DNA from: Flavobacterium sp. 1 | Lineage (GTDB): Bacteria; Bacteroidota; Bacteroidia; Flavobacteriales; Flavobacteriaceae | Direction: 5' to 3' | Length of the DNA stretch: 64,000 nucleotides | Assembly (NCBI RefSeq): GCF_002797935.1 | Contig: NZ_PGER01000001.1 | Span: 4,712,001-4,776,000, forward strand | Shown here: positions 15,424 to 24,465 of the stretch, in pieces | Layout of the letters: each line of letters starts with the position of its first letter | How positions within the stretch are numbered: position 1 is the first letter of the stretch | Notes under the pieces: model-generated | Database searches by the model: none | Told to the model about the DNA's origin: nothing | What the model saw: the letters and a program-made list of their open reading frames with translations, nothing else | Position numbers and translations under genes: made by a program

Positions 15424-17511
15424 ATGGGACACAATAAAAATAGAAGAAACCTTGTATTATCGGGATTAGAGCCTTTGATCATTACGCCGGACAGCGTATT
15501 TGTGAATGTTGGGGAGCGAACCAATGTAACAGGTTCTCGAAAGTTCCTTCGATTGATCAAGGAGGAAAAATATGAGGAAGCACTCGATATTGCGAGACAG
15601 CAGGTAGAAGGAGGGGCGCAGATCATCGATATAAATATGGATGAGGGAATGCTTGATGGTGCTTATGCGATGACCAAATTCCTGAATTTGATTGCTGCCG
15701 AGCCGGATATTTCTCGTGTGCCCATTATGATTGACAGCTCGAAATGGGAAATCATTGAGGCTGGTTTGAAAGTCGTGCAGGGAAAATGTGTGGTAAACTC
15801 AATTTCGTTGAAAGAAGGAGAAGAAGCATTTATTCACCATGCCAAATTAATCAAACGTTACGGAGCAGCGGCCATTATTATGGCTTTTGATGAGGTGGGA
15901 CAAGCTGATAATTTTGACAGAAGAGTTGAGATTTGCCAGCGTTCGTATGATATTTTGGTCAACAAAGTAGATTTTGCTCCACAGGATATCATCTTCGATT
16001 TGAATATATTCCCCGTAGCGACCGGTATGGAGGAACACCGCTTGAATGCTTTGGATTTCTTTAGAGGAACCAAATGGGTTCGGGAAAATTTACCGCACGC
16101 ACACATTAGCGGTGGGGTGAGTAACGTTTCGTTTTCGTTTAGAGGGAATGACACCGTGAGAGAAGCGATGCATTCGGTTTTCTTGTATCACGCCATTAAA
16201 AACGGAATGACAATGGGAATCGTAAATCCAGAAATGCTTTCGATTTACGATGAGATTCCAAAAGATTTATTGGAACACGTTGAGGATGTAATCTTGGACA
16301 GACGCGACGATGCCACTGAACGTTTATTGGATTTTGCAGAAAATGTAAAAGGCGATGTAAAGAGCAATGAGAAAGCGGTTCAAGAATGGCGTTCGGGAAC
16401 GGTTCAGGAAAGAATCACGCATTCCTTGGTAAAAGGGGTGGACGAATTTATAGAAATTGATGTTGAGGAAGCGAGATTGGCTGCCACAAAACCTATCGAA
16501 GTTATCGAAATCAATTTGATGACGGGAATGAATGTTGTGGGGGATTTGTTTGGTTCTGGAAAAATGTTTTTGCCACAGGTGGTAAAATCGGCTCGTGTAA
16601 TGAAAAAAGCCGTGGCTTATTTGTTACCGTTTATCGAAGCTGCTAAACAAGTAGGGGACAAATCAGGAAACGGTAAAATCTTGATGGCAACAGTAAAAGG
16701 AGATGTACACGATATTGGTAAAAATATTGTTTCGGTGGTATTGGCCTGCAATAACTATGAGATTGTAGATCTTGGAGTTATGGTGCCTCCCGAAAAAATT
16801 ATTGCTGCAGCTATCGAACACAATGTAGATATTATTGGATTGAGCGGATTAATCACGCCGTCTTTGGACGAAATGGTTTATCTCGCAAAAGAATTAGATA
16901 AAAAAGGGATGAAAATCCCTGTAATGATTGGTGGTGCAACTACTTCGCGCGCGCATACTGCCGTGAAAATTGCACCTCAATATAGAGAAACGGTAATTCA
17001 TGTGAACGATGCGTCGAGAGCTGTTACGGTGGCAGGAAACTTATTGGATCACAATAGAAAAATTTACGCAAGCGATATTCGTGCCGATTATGATGCGTTT
17101 AGAGAAACATTCTTGAACCGTTCTCGAGACAAGAATTTCCTAACGATCGAGCAAGCGCGTAAAAATAAATTACAATTGGATTGGAGGCATTTTGAGCCTG
17201 TAAAACCAAAAGTTATCGGGGAACAAATTGTCGAAGTAGATTTGGATGTATTGGTTCCGTATATCGACTGGACTCCGTTTTTCAGAACTTGGGAATTGTT
17301 CGGAAAATATCCGGCGATTTTGACCGATGAGGTTGTTGGAGAACAAGCGACTTCTGTTTTTGCAGATGCACAAGCAATGTTGGAAGTGATTTTGAAAGAG
17401 AAAAAATTACAAGCCAAAGGAATCTACGGAATTTTCCCTGCAAATCAAATCAATGATGATGATATCGAGTTGTACGAAGCCCCCCCGCCCCCGAAGGGGG
17501 AGCTACTTTGA
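15424..17511 (+). CDS. metH: Methionine synthase, pterin/B12-binding half, broken in the activation domain
   Basis: A 695-residue protein covering the later MetH modules. The pterin-binding domain begins [18 protein letters not shown] (about residue 24). The cobalamin-binding site is [36 protein letters not shown] (about residue 423; the His is the lower cobalt ligand). The SAM-binding activation domain starts after about 560. It stops early: after [14 protein letters not shown] the frame enters the left palindrome of an inserted element and ends at a TGA (17509-17511), losing the C-terminal half of the activation domain. That half continues in the next frame at 17508. The protein may be nonfunctional in reactivation unless a -1 shift joins the frames. 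Confidence 0.92.
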   Translation: MGHNKNRRNLVLSGLEPLIITPDSVFVNVGERTNVTGSRKFLRLIKEEKYEEALDIARQQVEGGAQIIDINMDEGMLDGAYAMTKFLNLIAAEPDISRVPIMIDSSKWEIIEAGLKVVQGKCVVNSISLKEGEEAFIHHAKLIKRYGAAAIIMAFDEVGQADNFDRRVEICQRSYDILVNKVDFAPQDIIFDLNIFPVATGMEEHRLNALDFFRGTKWVRENLPHAHISGGVSNVSFSFRGNDTVREAMHSVFLYHAIKNGMTMGIVNPEMLSIYDEIPKDLLEHVEDVILDRRDDATERLLDFAENVKGDVKSNEKAVQEWRSGTVQERITHSLVKGVDEFIEIDVEEARLAATKPIEVIEINLMTGMNVVGDLFGSGKMFLPQVVKSARVMKKAVAYLLPFIEAAKQVGDKSGNGKILMATVKGDVHDIGKNIVSVVLACNNYEIVDLGVMVPPEKIIAAAIEHNVDIIGLSGLITPSLDEMVYLAKELDKKGMKIPVMIGGATTSRAHTAVKIAPQYRETVIHVNDASRAVTVAGNLLDHNRKIYASDIRADYDAFRETFLNRSRDKNFLTIEQARKNKLQLDWRHFEPVKPKVIGEQIVEVDLDVLVPYIDWTPFFRTWELFGKYPAILTDEVVGEQATSVFADAQAMLEVILKEKKLQAKGIYGIFPANQINDDDIELYEAPPPPKGELL

Positions 17512-17924
17512 TAGTAGAAAAACAGTCTTGGGAAACAGCAAGTCCTGTTTTGTATGATGTTTTAAAAGAACGAGCTAAAGAGATGAGAAACAAACCAACT
17601 GAGGCTGAAAAAATGCTATGGAATGTCTTGTCTAACAAAGGAATTGAAGGTTTTAAATTTAGAAGACAGCACATAATAGGAGAATATATTGTTGATTTTG
17701 TGTGTTTAGAAAAAAAGTTAGTTATTGAAGTAGATGGCTCTATTCATAATTTGCCCGAACAAATTGAAGAAGATAAAGAGAGAACTATTTGGTTAGAATC
17801 AAAGGGTTTTAAAGTACTAAGATATACAAATCAGCAAGTTTTGAATAATTTATTTGAAACGATTGAGAATATTGGTAAAGAATTATTGAAAAAGGAGGAA
17901 GTTCCCCCTTTGGGGGTTAGGGGG
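17479..17924. mobile_element. 446-bp DUF559 element inserted in metH
   Basis: Bounded by imperfect inverted GC-rich palindromes: left 17479-17506 (C7-G-C5-GAA-G5-AGCT) and right 17900-17924 (AGTTC5-TTT-G5-TTA-G5-C). The left end read in reverse complement aligns with the right end (stem, short loop, stem, then a second G run). Inside lies a DUF559 nuclease-like domain. The outer flanks rejoin as normal MetH sequence (DDDIELY, then [13 protein letters not shown]), so the element sits in a loop of the activation domain. No clear target duplication is seen. Confidence 0.8.
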
Positions 17925-18530
17925 CTATTCTTGACTTTGCGTCAGCAGTCACAAAAAACAAAAGGTGCGCCAAACATCGCATTAGCTGATTTTATCGCTC
18001 CGAAAGAGAGCGGGAAAGTGGATTATATGGGAGCATTTTGTGTAACCACCGGTTTTGGTGTTGACGAATGGGCAGCTGAATTCGAAAAGGATTTGGACGA
18101 TTACAATTCGATTATGGTTAAAGCTTTGGCTGACCGTTTCGCAGAAGCATTTGCCGAATATTTACACGAAAAAATCCGTAAAGAAATTTGGGGTTATGCA
18201 GCCGATGAGGTTTTGAGCAAACAAGCACTTATCGAAGAAGATTATAAAGGAATTCGTCCAGCGCCGGGTTATCCTGCCTGTCCGGATCACTTGGAAAAAC
18301 CAACTATTTGGAAACTTTTAAATGTAGAAAAAGAAATTGGAGTAACCTTGACCGAAAGTATGGCAATGTGGCCGGCTTCTTCGGTTTCGGGATATTATTT
18401 CGGAAACCCAGAAAGCAGGTACTTTGGTCTTGGAAAAATAAAAGAAGACCAAGTTATTGATTACGCCAAAAGAAGAAGCGTTTCAACAGATGTTGCCATG
18501 AAATGGCTGAATCCAAATATTGCAGATTAG
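17508..18530 (+). CDS. DUF559 endonuclease-like domain fused to the MetH activation-domain C-terminus
   Basis: A 340-residue frame opening at TTG 17508 (an internal ATG at 17583 is also possible). Residues to about 130 are DUF559, a Vsr/PD-(D/E)xK-like fold: [40 protein letters not shown]. The right palindrome codes for VPPLGVRGL. From [13 protein letters not shown] on, it is the C-terminal MetH activation domain ([48 protein letters not shown]), ending normally. The frame is -1 relative to the upstream metH gene; the C7 run at 17480-17486 joins both frames without a stop if one base is gained or the ribosome slips back. Thus either two polypeptides or one metH-DUF559-metH fusion is made. Confidence 0.88.
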   Translation: MIVEKQSWETASPVLYDVLKERAKEMRNKPTEAEKMLWNVLSNKGIEGFKFRRQHIIGEYIVDFVCLEKKLVIEVDGSIHNLPEQIEEDKERTIWLESKGFKVLRYTNQQVLNNLFETIENIGKELLKKEEVPPLGVRGLFLTLRQQSQKTKGAPNIALADFIAPKESGKVDYMGAFCVTTGFGVDEWAAEFEKDLDDYNSIMVKALADRFAEAFAEYLHEKIRKEIWGYAADEVLSKQALIEEDYKGIRPAPGYPACPDHLEKPTIWKLLNVEKEIGVTLTESMAMWPASSVSGYYFGNPESRYFGLGKIKEDQVIDYAKRRSVSTDVAMKWLNPNIAD

Positions 18531-18625
18531 GTTTTAGTTGTCAGTTGATGGTTGTTGGATTTTATAGTAAGCTGATTCAATGCATTCCATCAACCAATAA
18601 CTACCAACCAACAACTAAATAAAAA

Positions 18626-18982
18626 ATGGAGTACAGTAAATTAGAGGTTTGGATAGAAGCTAGAAAATTGGTGAATTTGTTATATGATTCAACTAAATTA
18701 TTTCCAAAAGAAGAATTATTTGGTTTAACAAATCAAATGCGAAGATCGGCAGTTTCAATACCTTCGAATATAGCAGAAGGTTGTGGACGACAAACTTCTA
18801 AAGAGACATTGCACTTTTTGCATATTGCAAGAGGTTCTCTATATGAATTAGAAACACAATATTATTTAGCTTTAGATCAAAAATATATTATCGAAAATGA
18901 TTTTAATATTGCTTTCGAACAGATGCAAGGATGCAAAAAACTATTAAACGGGTTTATAAACTATTATAAAAATAAAATTTAG
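18626..18982 (+). CDS. Four-helix bundle protein (23S rRNA intervening-sequence family)
   Basis: A 118-residue protein with the S23/IVP family pattern: KLEVWIEARKLVNLLYDST, GLTNQMRRSAVSIPSNIAEGCGR (about residues 36-57) and a later helical half. The family is named from ORFs in 23S rRNA intervening sequences but is common as a stand-alone gene in Bacteroidota; its function is unknown. Here it lies between metH and metF, flanked on both sides by CAACCATCAACC-type low-complexity tracts, and appears to be a later insertion into the methionine cluster. Confidence 0.88.
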   Translation: MEYSKLEVWIEARKLVNLLYDSTKLFPKEELFGLTNQMRRSAVSIPSNIAEGCGRQTSKETLHFLHIARGSLYELETQYYLALDQKYIIENDFNIAFEQMQGCKKLLNGFINYYKNKI

Positions 18983-19047
18983 TTAATGGATATAGTTACT
19001 GGCTTTCAACCATCAACCATCAACCATCAACTTTCAACTAGAAAAAA

Positions 19048-20004
19048 ATGAAGGTAACACAGCATATAGAAAAAGCCAAAGGAAATACATTATTCTCTTT
19101 CGAAATTATACCGCCTCAAAAAGGCAAAAGTATTCAGGAATTATACGACAATATCGATCCATTGATGGAGTTCAAACCGCCATTTATTGATGTAACAACT
19201 TCTCGTGAGGAGTACATTTACATTGATAAGGGAAATGGTTTATTGGACAAAAAATTAACTAGAATGCGTCCGGGAACGTTGGGAATTTGTGCTTCCATAA
19301 AACACAAATACAATGTAGATACTGTACCACACTTGCTTTGCGGAGGTTTTACCAAAGAGGAAACCGAATATATGCTTGTAGATTGTCATTATCTTGGAAT
19401 CAATAACGTGATGGCTCTTCGCGGTGATGCCATGAAGGACGAACAGTCTTTTGTTCCAAAAGCGGGAGGAAATAATTTTGCTGTAGATTTGGTTGCTCAG
19501 ATCAATCAATTGAATTGCGGAAAATACCTTCACGATGTTATGGACATTGACAACAAAGCTGATTTTTGTATTGGAGTGGCTGGTTATCCAGAGAAACATT
19601 TAGAATCTCCTTCTTTAATGTCAGATTTAAAAAGACTGAAAGAGAAAGTAGATGCAGGTGCCGATTATGTGGTGACTCAAATGTTTTTTGACAATGCCAA
19701 ATATTTTGAGTTTGTTGCCAAAGCAAGAGAAATGGGAATTACAGTTCCAATTATTCCGGGAATCAAACCTATAGCGGTTCAAAAACATTTACAGATTTTA
19801 CCGCAGATTTTCCGAATCGATTTACCGGAAGATTTAATAAATGCTGTGGAAAAGTGCAAGAATAACGCAGAAATTCGCCAAGTGGGTATCGAGTGGGCTA
19901 TTCAGCAATCCATTGAGTTGAAAGCAGCTGGAGTTCCTGTTTTGCATTATTATTCAATGGGAAAATCAGAAAATATCAGACAGATAGCAAGCCAGATTTT
20001 TTAG
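19048..20004 (+). CDS. metF: Methylenetetrahydrofolate reductase
   Basis: A 318-residue flavoprotein of normal MetF length. Motifs: LFSFEIIPPQKGKSIQELYDNI at the start, PPFIDVTTSREEY (about 48), NVMALRGDAMKDEQSF (about 124), DAGADYVVTQMFFDNAKYFEF (about 208), VPIIPGIKPI (about 232). It reduces methylene-THF to methyl-THF, the methyl donor used by MetH encoded upstream. A strong terminator follows, ending the methionine cluster. Confidence 0.95.
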   Translation: MKVTQHIEKAKGNTLFSFEIIPPQKGKSIQELYDNIDPLMEFKPPFIDVTTSREEYIYIDKGNGLLDKKLTRMRPGTLGICASIKHKYNVDTVPHLLCGGFTKEETEYMLVDCHYLGINNVMALRGDAMKDEQSFVPKAGGNNFAVDLVAQINQLNCGKYLHDVMDIDNKADFCIGVAGYPEKHLESPSLMSDLKRLKEKVDAGADYVVTQMFFDNAKYFEFVAKAREMGITVPIIPGIKPIAVQKHLQILPQIFRIDLPEDLINAVEKCKNNAEIRQVGIEWAIQQSIELKAAGVPVLHYYSMGKSENIRQIASQIF

Positions 20005-20028
20005 AACCATTCAACATATTTTATACAA

Positions 20029-20059
20029 AACCAGTCTTTTTAAAGGCTGGTTTTTTTTT
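20029..20059 (+). terminator. Intrinsic terminator after metF
   Basis: AACCAGTCTTTT pairs with AAAGGCTGGTT (one mismatch) followed by a run of nine or more T. It closes the methionine gene series. Confidence 0.88.
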
Positions 20060-20076
20060 GAAAGCCTACTGTTATT

Positions 20077-20106
20077 TTTGAGCTTAGCATTAAAATGCTA
20101 TATTTG
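20077..20106 (+). promoter_or_regulatory. Bacteroidota-type promoter
   Basis: TTTG at 20077-20080 and TATATTTG at 20099-20106 with an 18-bp spacer, 25 bp before the lipoprotein gene at 20131. Confidence 0.75.
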
Positions 20107-20130
20107 ATTTTAATATTATAGCTTTTCCCC

Positions 20131-20778
20131 ATGAAACCCATTTATTATACTTTCTTAGCCACTGCAATTACAATAGTTTCTTGTAAAAATAATGAAGAAA
20201 CGACTAAAGCTGTTCCTAAGGTAATTACACCTTTTACGCAGCAAACTTTAGCAACTGCACAAACTGAACAGCAAGTTGCTCCACAACAACATAATTTATT
20301 TCACGAAAATAATGCTGTTAGGACACCATCAGTGGCAGCAGGAATAAATCCCGCACACGGACAACCTAATCATAGATGTGATATTCCAGTTGGAGCACCA
20401 CTGAATTCTCCAGCTAATGGAACAGCAGTTACACAACAGCCTAATCAGGTGCAAATGCAGCCACAAGTGCAAACCATAACACAAGCTGCAGTTGCAAAAA
20501 CAGTAACTCCAAAAGGTATGAATCCGCCTCACGGACAGCCAAATCACCGTTGTGATATTCCAGTTGGAGCGCCATTAAATTCAAAACCTGCAGCAGTAGC
20601 TACACCTGCACCATCTTCAGGTGAAATAAGCAAAAATATTACGGTACAGCCTCCAGTTCCAGCGTTATTATCTACAAGTTCAGCAAATGTTGTGACTCCA
20701 GAAGGAATGAATCCACCACACGGACAAGCAGGACACCGCTGCGATATTGCAGTTGGAGCACCTTTGCCAAAAACTTAG
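20131..20778 (+). CDS. Lipoprotein with three HGQPxHRCDIPVGAPL repeats
   Basis: A 215-residue protein. The N-terminus MKPIYYTFLATAITIVSC ends in a lipobox Cys (about residue 18), so a lipoprotein is expected. Three near-identical motifs (GxNPxHGQxxHRCDIxVGAPL) lie near residues 70-90, 130-150 and 192-212, separated by Pro/Gln/Ala/Thr-rich linkers. Each unit has two His and one Cys, which could bind a metal or heme or form disulfides, but this is inference. It has its own promoter and terminator, so it is monocistronic. I do not recognise a named family. Confidence 0.75.
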   Translation: MKPIYYTFLATAITIVSCKNNEETTKAVPKVITPFTQQTLATAQTEQQVAPQQHNLFHENNAVRTPSVAAGINPAHGQPNHRCDIPVGAPLNSPANGTAVTQQPNQVQMQPQVQTITQAAVAKTVTPKGMNPPHGQPNHRCDIPVGAPLNSKPAAVATPAPSSGEISKNITVQPPVPALLSTSSANVVTPEGMNPPHGQAGHRCDIAVGAPLPKT

Positions 20779-20854
20779 TTTTTTGAGAATATGATTTAGT
20801 CAAAAAATAGTGATATTTCCAAATTGTCTTTTTTTTAAAAAATAAAATAATTTT

Positions 20855-20880
20855 AAAAAGCCATGAATTTGGCTTTTTTT
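20855..20880 (+). terminator. Intrinsic terminator after the repeat lipoprotein
   Basis: AAAAAGCCA and TGGCTTTTTTT form a hairpin with a T run, 77 bp after the stop codon. Confidence 0.8.
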
Positions 20881-21052
20881 GTTGCAGAATAATTGTATTT
20901 AAATCAAAAAAAGCATCTGTTGAAAATTTAACTGCAATACAAATTTTCTTTGCAAAGGTTTCTTATTGGCTTTTTAGGAATGTTTATTTAATAACATAAA
21001 CTCGATTATTAATTTTTGGAGCAGAAAGATTAGGCATTTTCAGCAAGTATCG

Positions 21053-21123
21053 TCCCGCTATCCGCTATAATCTTGTGATCCGAACCCCGGCTCACAAGGA
21101 TTTTTGCTTCTATCGGAGCTAAA
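21053..21123 (+). repeat. Interspersed palindromic repeat, copy B
   Basis: TCCCGCTATCCGCTATAATC head, a stem of CTTGTGA-CCG with CGG-TCACAAG (one mismatch) around loop AACCC, then a TTGCTTCTATCGGAGCTAA tail. Same family as copies A and C. Confidence 0.8.
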
Positions 21124-21327
21124 AGTAAATATTTTGTCTTTTTGCAATCATTAAAAAAATAAGACTTAACTATATGTCAACGGTTGAAATCGCTGGAGAT
21201 AATAATAATCAAGTTCAGGTTAATAGATAAGGATTTAATTTTCATCGATTGATAGTAGTGACTGGTATAAGATTTTTGAGAATAAGTTTGTTATGGGGTA
21301 GTTTTACTTTAAATAAACTACTCTATT

Positions 21328-24300
21328 TTGAATCTAAAACATCTTATTACACTGCTGATTAGCGTTTTTTTATTCCCACAATTGCATGCCCAGCTATGTA
21401 CAGGCAGTTTGGGCGACCCTGTTGTTAAATTAGATTTTGGCTCAGGAACATCGACACATGGCTCGGCTTTAGGAACGGGAATTACAAGTTATGCTTGGAC
21501 AACGGCTGATTTTCCGAGTGATGGTTCTTATACGGTTGAAAAAACTACTAATACTGCTGGCACTTGGTGGACGACTACAGATCATACAGGCGGAGGTTAT
21601 ATGATGGTGGTGAATGCCAGTTTTTCAACCACTGATTATTTTTATAAAAATACGGTTTCAGGCTTGTGTGCAGGTACTACATATGAGTTTGCCGCTTGGA
21701 TTATGAATCTTTTGAGAAGCCAAGACAATAGTCCTCCCAACATTACTTTTACAATTGAAGATACCAGCGGGACTATTCTTGGAACATATAATACAGGAAA
21801 TATTGGGCTTTCAAGCAGTGCCGTATGGAAGCAATACGGATTTTTTTTCACCACGCCATCAGGAGTTTCAACGGTTGTTATTCGAATGCGGAATAATAAA
21901 GCAGGTGCCGCTCCGGGTAATGATATTGCTCTGGATGATATTACTTTTAGAGCCTGTGGACCCACTGTAACTTCGGAAATTGTAAATCAGTCAGTAACGA
22001 ATCTGGAAGTATGCGAAAACGAATCAAAATCAATAACTCTTAGCGGATCCGTTTCGTCTTCTGCTTATACAACGGTTGGCTATCAATGGCAAAACAGTAC
22101 TGATGGAGGGCTAACATGGACTGATATTTCGGGAGAAAACAAAGCCACTTATACTTTTGTCTCAGGTGCTGTGGGCACTTATAAGTATAGATTAGCAACT
22201 GCTGACAGTTCTAATATCAGTTCGAGTAATTGTCGCGTTTTTTCTAACAAAATAACAATCAATGTAAAATCAGGACCAATTCAGTCTACTGCAGAAACGA
22301 TACAGCCCAATTGCGATGTGCCTTCGGGAACGATTACGGTTACAGCTCCAACAGGACTTTTGTATAGCGTAGATGATGTTAATTATCAATCCTCGATGGT
22401 TTTTTCAGGTTTGGCAGGAGGTGATTATAAGGTAACTTCCAAAAGGTCCAGTTGCGTTTCGAGTCCAGTTATGGCTCATATTAATTTGACAGCTATTTCT
22501 AGTGCAACTCCAATAGTAGATATTATCCAACCAGTAATTTGTAATAATCCTTATGGTACGATCACGGTTACCAGTTTGGATGCTGAGTATAGTTTTGATA
22601 ATGGTTTAACTTGGCAGACCAGTAATGTGAAAACAGGATTTGTTCCAGGGGATTATTTAGTCAAAACGCGAAACAGCAGTTTATGTGAAACCACACCAAT
22701 TAGTGCAACAATTAGTATCCCGCCAGGATATCCGCCAACACCTACTGTAAGTATTACTCAGCCGGATTGCAGTACACCAACCGGAACGGTGATCGTTTCA
22801 GATAATGCAGCGTCATATAGCTTTGATGGAGGTCAAAATTGGACAGCAAGCAATACTAAAACTAGTTTGGTTCCGGGAATCTATCAAGTCTTGATAAAAA
22901 ATACAATTGGCTGTATTTCGCTTGTAGCAAATGCTGCCGAAATCAAAGCTTTTGTAAATACAGAACCGCTTCCGGTTACAACAACACCACAAATTTTTTG
23001 TGTGCAGCAAAATGCTACGATTAGCGGCATTGTGATTTCAGGAACAAATATAAAATGGTATGACGCTGCCACAAATGGAAATCTGCTGTCGAGTACAACA
23101 ATACTGCAGAACAAAACGTATTATGCTTCGCAAACTGTAGCTTCCTGCGAAAGTTTGCGAATCCCGGCAGTAATAAATATTCAAAACACTTCAGTACCAA
23201 CGGGTGACTTGGTGCAGAATTTTTGCACCACACAAAAAGCAACTATTGCCAGTTTGTCAGTTACTGGAACAAATATTATTTGGTACGACAATGCCACAAA
23301 TGGTACTGTTTTGCCAAGTACAACTGCTTTGGTAAATGGCGTAACTTATTATGCTACGCAAACGGCAAATGGTTGTGAAAGTGTAAACAGATTGGCTGTT
23401 TTGGTATCAATAGTCATTCCAAGTTTGACAGTAAATGATATTGCAGATTTTATTTGTGACGATGCGAGTGATGGTTTGGAACTAGTGGATTTAACGGCTT
23501 ATAATTCAAAAATAGCTTCTTGCAGTACCTGTGCTTTTACGTATTTTACATCATTATTTGGTGCAGAAAATCAAACTACAGCCGATCAAATTACAACATC
23601 AACAAACTATAATTTGGTGTTAGGAACTTCTATAGTTTATGTCAGAATTGATTCTAATGATAAATGTTATCAAGTTGGCAAGTTGAGTCTGACACTGATG
23701 AGTGAGCCTGTTCTTTCAATTCCTGAAAGTATTGCTGTCTGCGAAAATCATGATGTTACCATAAATGCGGGTTCAGGTTTTGACAGCTATTTATGGTCAA
23801 CTTTAGAAACCGCACCTTCAATTACAGTTTCAAATGTTGGCACTTATTCGGTAACAGTAACCCAAAATCATGGAAGTACAGTTTGTACAGCGACCAAAAG
23901 TTTTTCGGTAGTGTTGTCAAATGTTGCTGTAATTTCGACCGAAACTCAGGATTGGACTGATACTGAAAATGTAATCGCAGTTTATGTTTCCAGTTCAAGT
24001 GTAGGGAACTACGAGTATTCACTAGACGGGATTACCTATCAGGACAGCAATACTTTTTCGGGATTAATTAGTGGCGATTATATGGTTTATGTTCGAGACA
24101 AAAATGGCTGCGGGATTGCCAGTCAGGAAGTTTATATTTTGAATTATCCAAAGTTTTTCACACCCAATGGAGATGGATATAATGATACTTGGGCTATTCG
24201 TTTTTCCGAATCAGAACCAAAACTCATGGTTAAAATATTTGATCGATATGGTAAATTTATTAAAGAATTAAATGCTGTTTCAGCTTGGGATGGCACTTAT

Positions 24301-24393
24301 AATGGACATGAATTGCCTTCCACCGATTATTGGTTTGTTGTGACTAGAGCCAATGGCAAGGTATATAAAGGTCATTTTGCTATGAAAAGATAG
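21328..24393 (+). CDS. T9SS type B sorting-domain protein with Ig-like repeats
   Basis: A 1021-residue secreted protein. The only usable start is TTG at 21328 (a TAA stands in frame at 21310), giving a signal peptide MNLKHLITLLISVFLFPQLHAQ. A lectin-like or jelly-roll region (about 22-213) is followed by an Ig-like domain, three tandem repeats of about 70 residues (QPNCDVPSGTITV, QPVICNNPYGTITV, QPDCSTPTGTVIV), two Ig-like units with IKWYDAATNG/IIWYDNATNG, and a fourth related repeat near 920. The last about 80 residues (FFTPNGDGYNDTW, FDRYGKFI, WDGTYNGHELPSTDYWF) are the gliding-motility-associated type B sorting signal for secretion by the type IX system. Likely a cell-surface adhesin; the ligand is unknown. 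Confidence 0.9.
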   Translation: MNLKHLITLLISVFLFPQLHAQLCTGSLGDPVVKLDFGSGTSTHGSALGTGITSYAWTTADFPSDGSYTVEKTTNTAGTWWTTTDHTGGGYMMVVNASFSTTDYFYKNTVSGLCAGTTYEFAAWIMNLLRSQDNSPPNITFTIEDTSGTILGTYNTGNIGLSSSAVWKQYGFFFTTPSGVSTVVIRMRNNKAGAAPGNDIALDDITFRACGPTVTSEIVNQSVTNLEVCENESKSITLSGSVSSSAYTTVGYQWQNSTDGGLTWTDISGENKATYTFVSGAVGTYKYRLATADSSNISSSNCRVFSNKITINVKSGPIQSTAETIQPNCDVPSGTITVTAPTGLLYSVDDVNYQSSMVFSGLAGGDYKVTSKRSSCVSSPVMAHINLTAISSATPIVDIIQPVICNNPYGTITVTSLDAEYSFDNGLTWQTSNVKTGFVPGDYLVKTRNSSLCETTPISATISIPPGYPPTPTVSITQPDCSTPTGTVIVSDNAASYSFDGGQNWTASNTKTSLVPGIYQVLIKNTIGCISLVANAAEIKAFVNTEPLPVTTTPQIFCVQQNATISGIVISGTNIKWYDAATNGNLLSSTTILQNKTYYASQTVASCESLRIPAVINIQNTSVPTGDLVQNFCTTQKATIASLSVTGTNIIWYDNATNGTVLPSTTALVNGVTYYATQTANGCESVNRLAVLVSIVIPSLTVNDIADFICDDASDGLELVDLTAYNSKIASCSTCAFTYFTSLFGAENQTTADQITTSTNYNLVLGTSIVYVRIDSNDKCYQVGKLSLTLMSEPVLSIPESIAVCENHDVTINAGSGFDSYLWSTLETAPSITVSNVGTYSVTVTQNHGSTVCTATKSFSVVLSNVAVISTETQDWTDTENVIAVYVSSSSVGNYEYSLDGITYQDSNTFSGLISGDYMVYVRDKNGCGIASQEVYILNYPKFFTPNGDGYNDTWAIRFSESEPKLMVKIFDRYGKFIKELNAVSAWDGTYNGHELPSTDYWFVVTRANGKVYKGHFAMKR

Positions 24394-24465
24394 ATGAATG
24401 TTTTTTGTAAGTCAAGTTAGATAATTCAGTATATTCGAAGATTAAATTTTCTAACTAAAATTGAA

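Larger units (their letters stand above)
20779..21327. other. 549-bp spacer
   Basis: Contains the terminator at 20855 and repeat copy B at 21053. From 21124 to 21327 the only open frame noticed is 18 codons at 21174, not convincing. The promoter of the following T9SS protein is not clear. Confidence 0.5.

Noticed and set aside
21174..21230. 18-codon frame with GDNNNQVQVN upstream of the T9SS protein
   Set aside because: No terminator or antiterminator pairing and no codon bias; probably chance.
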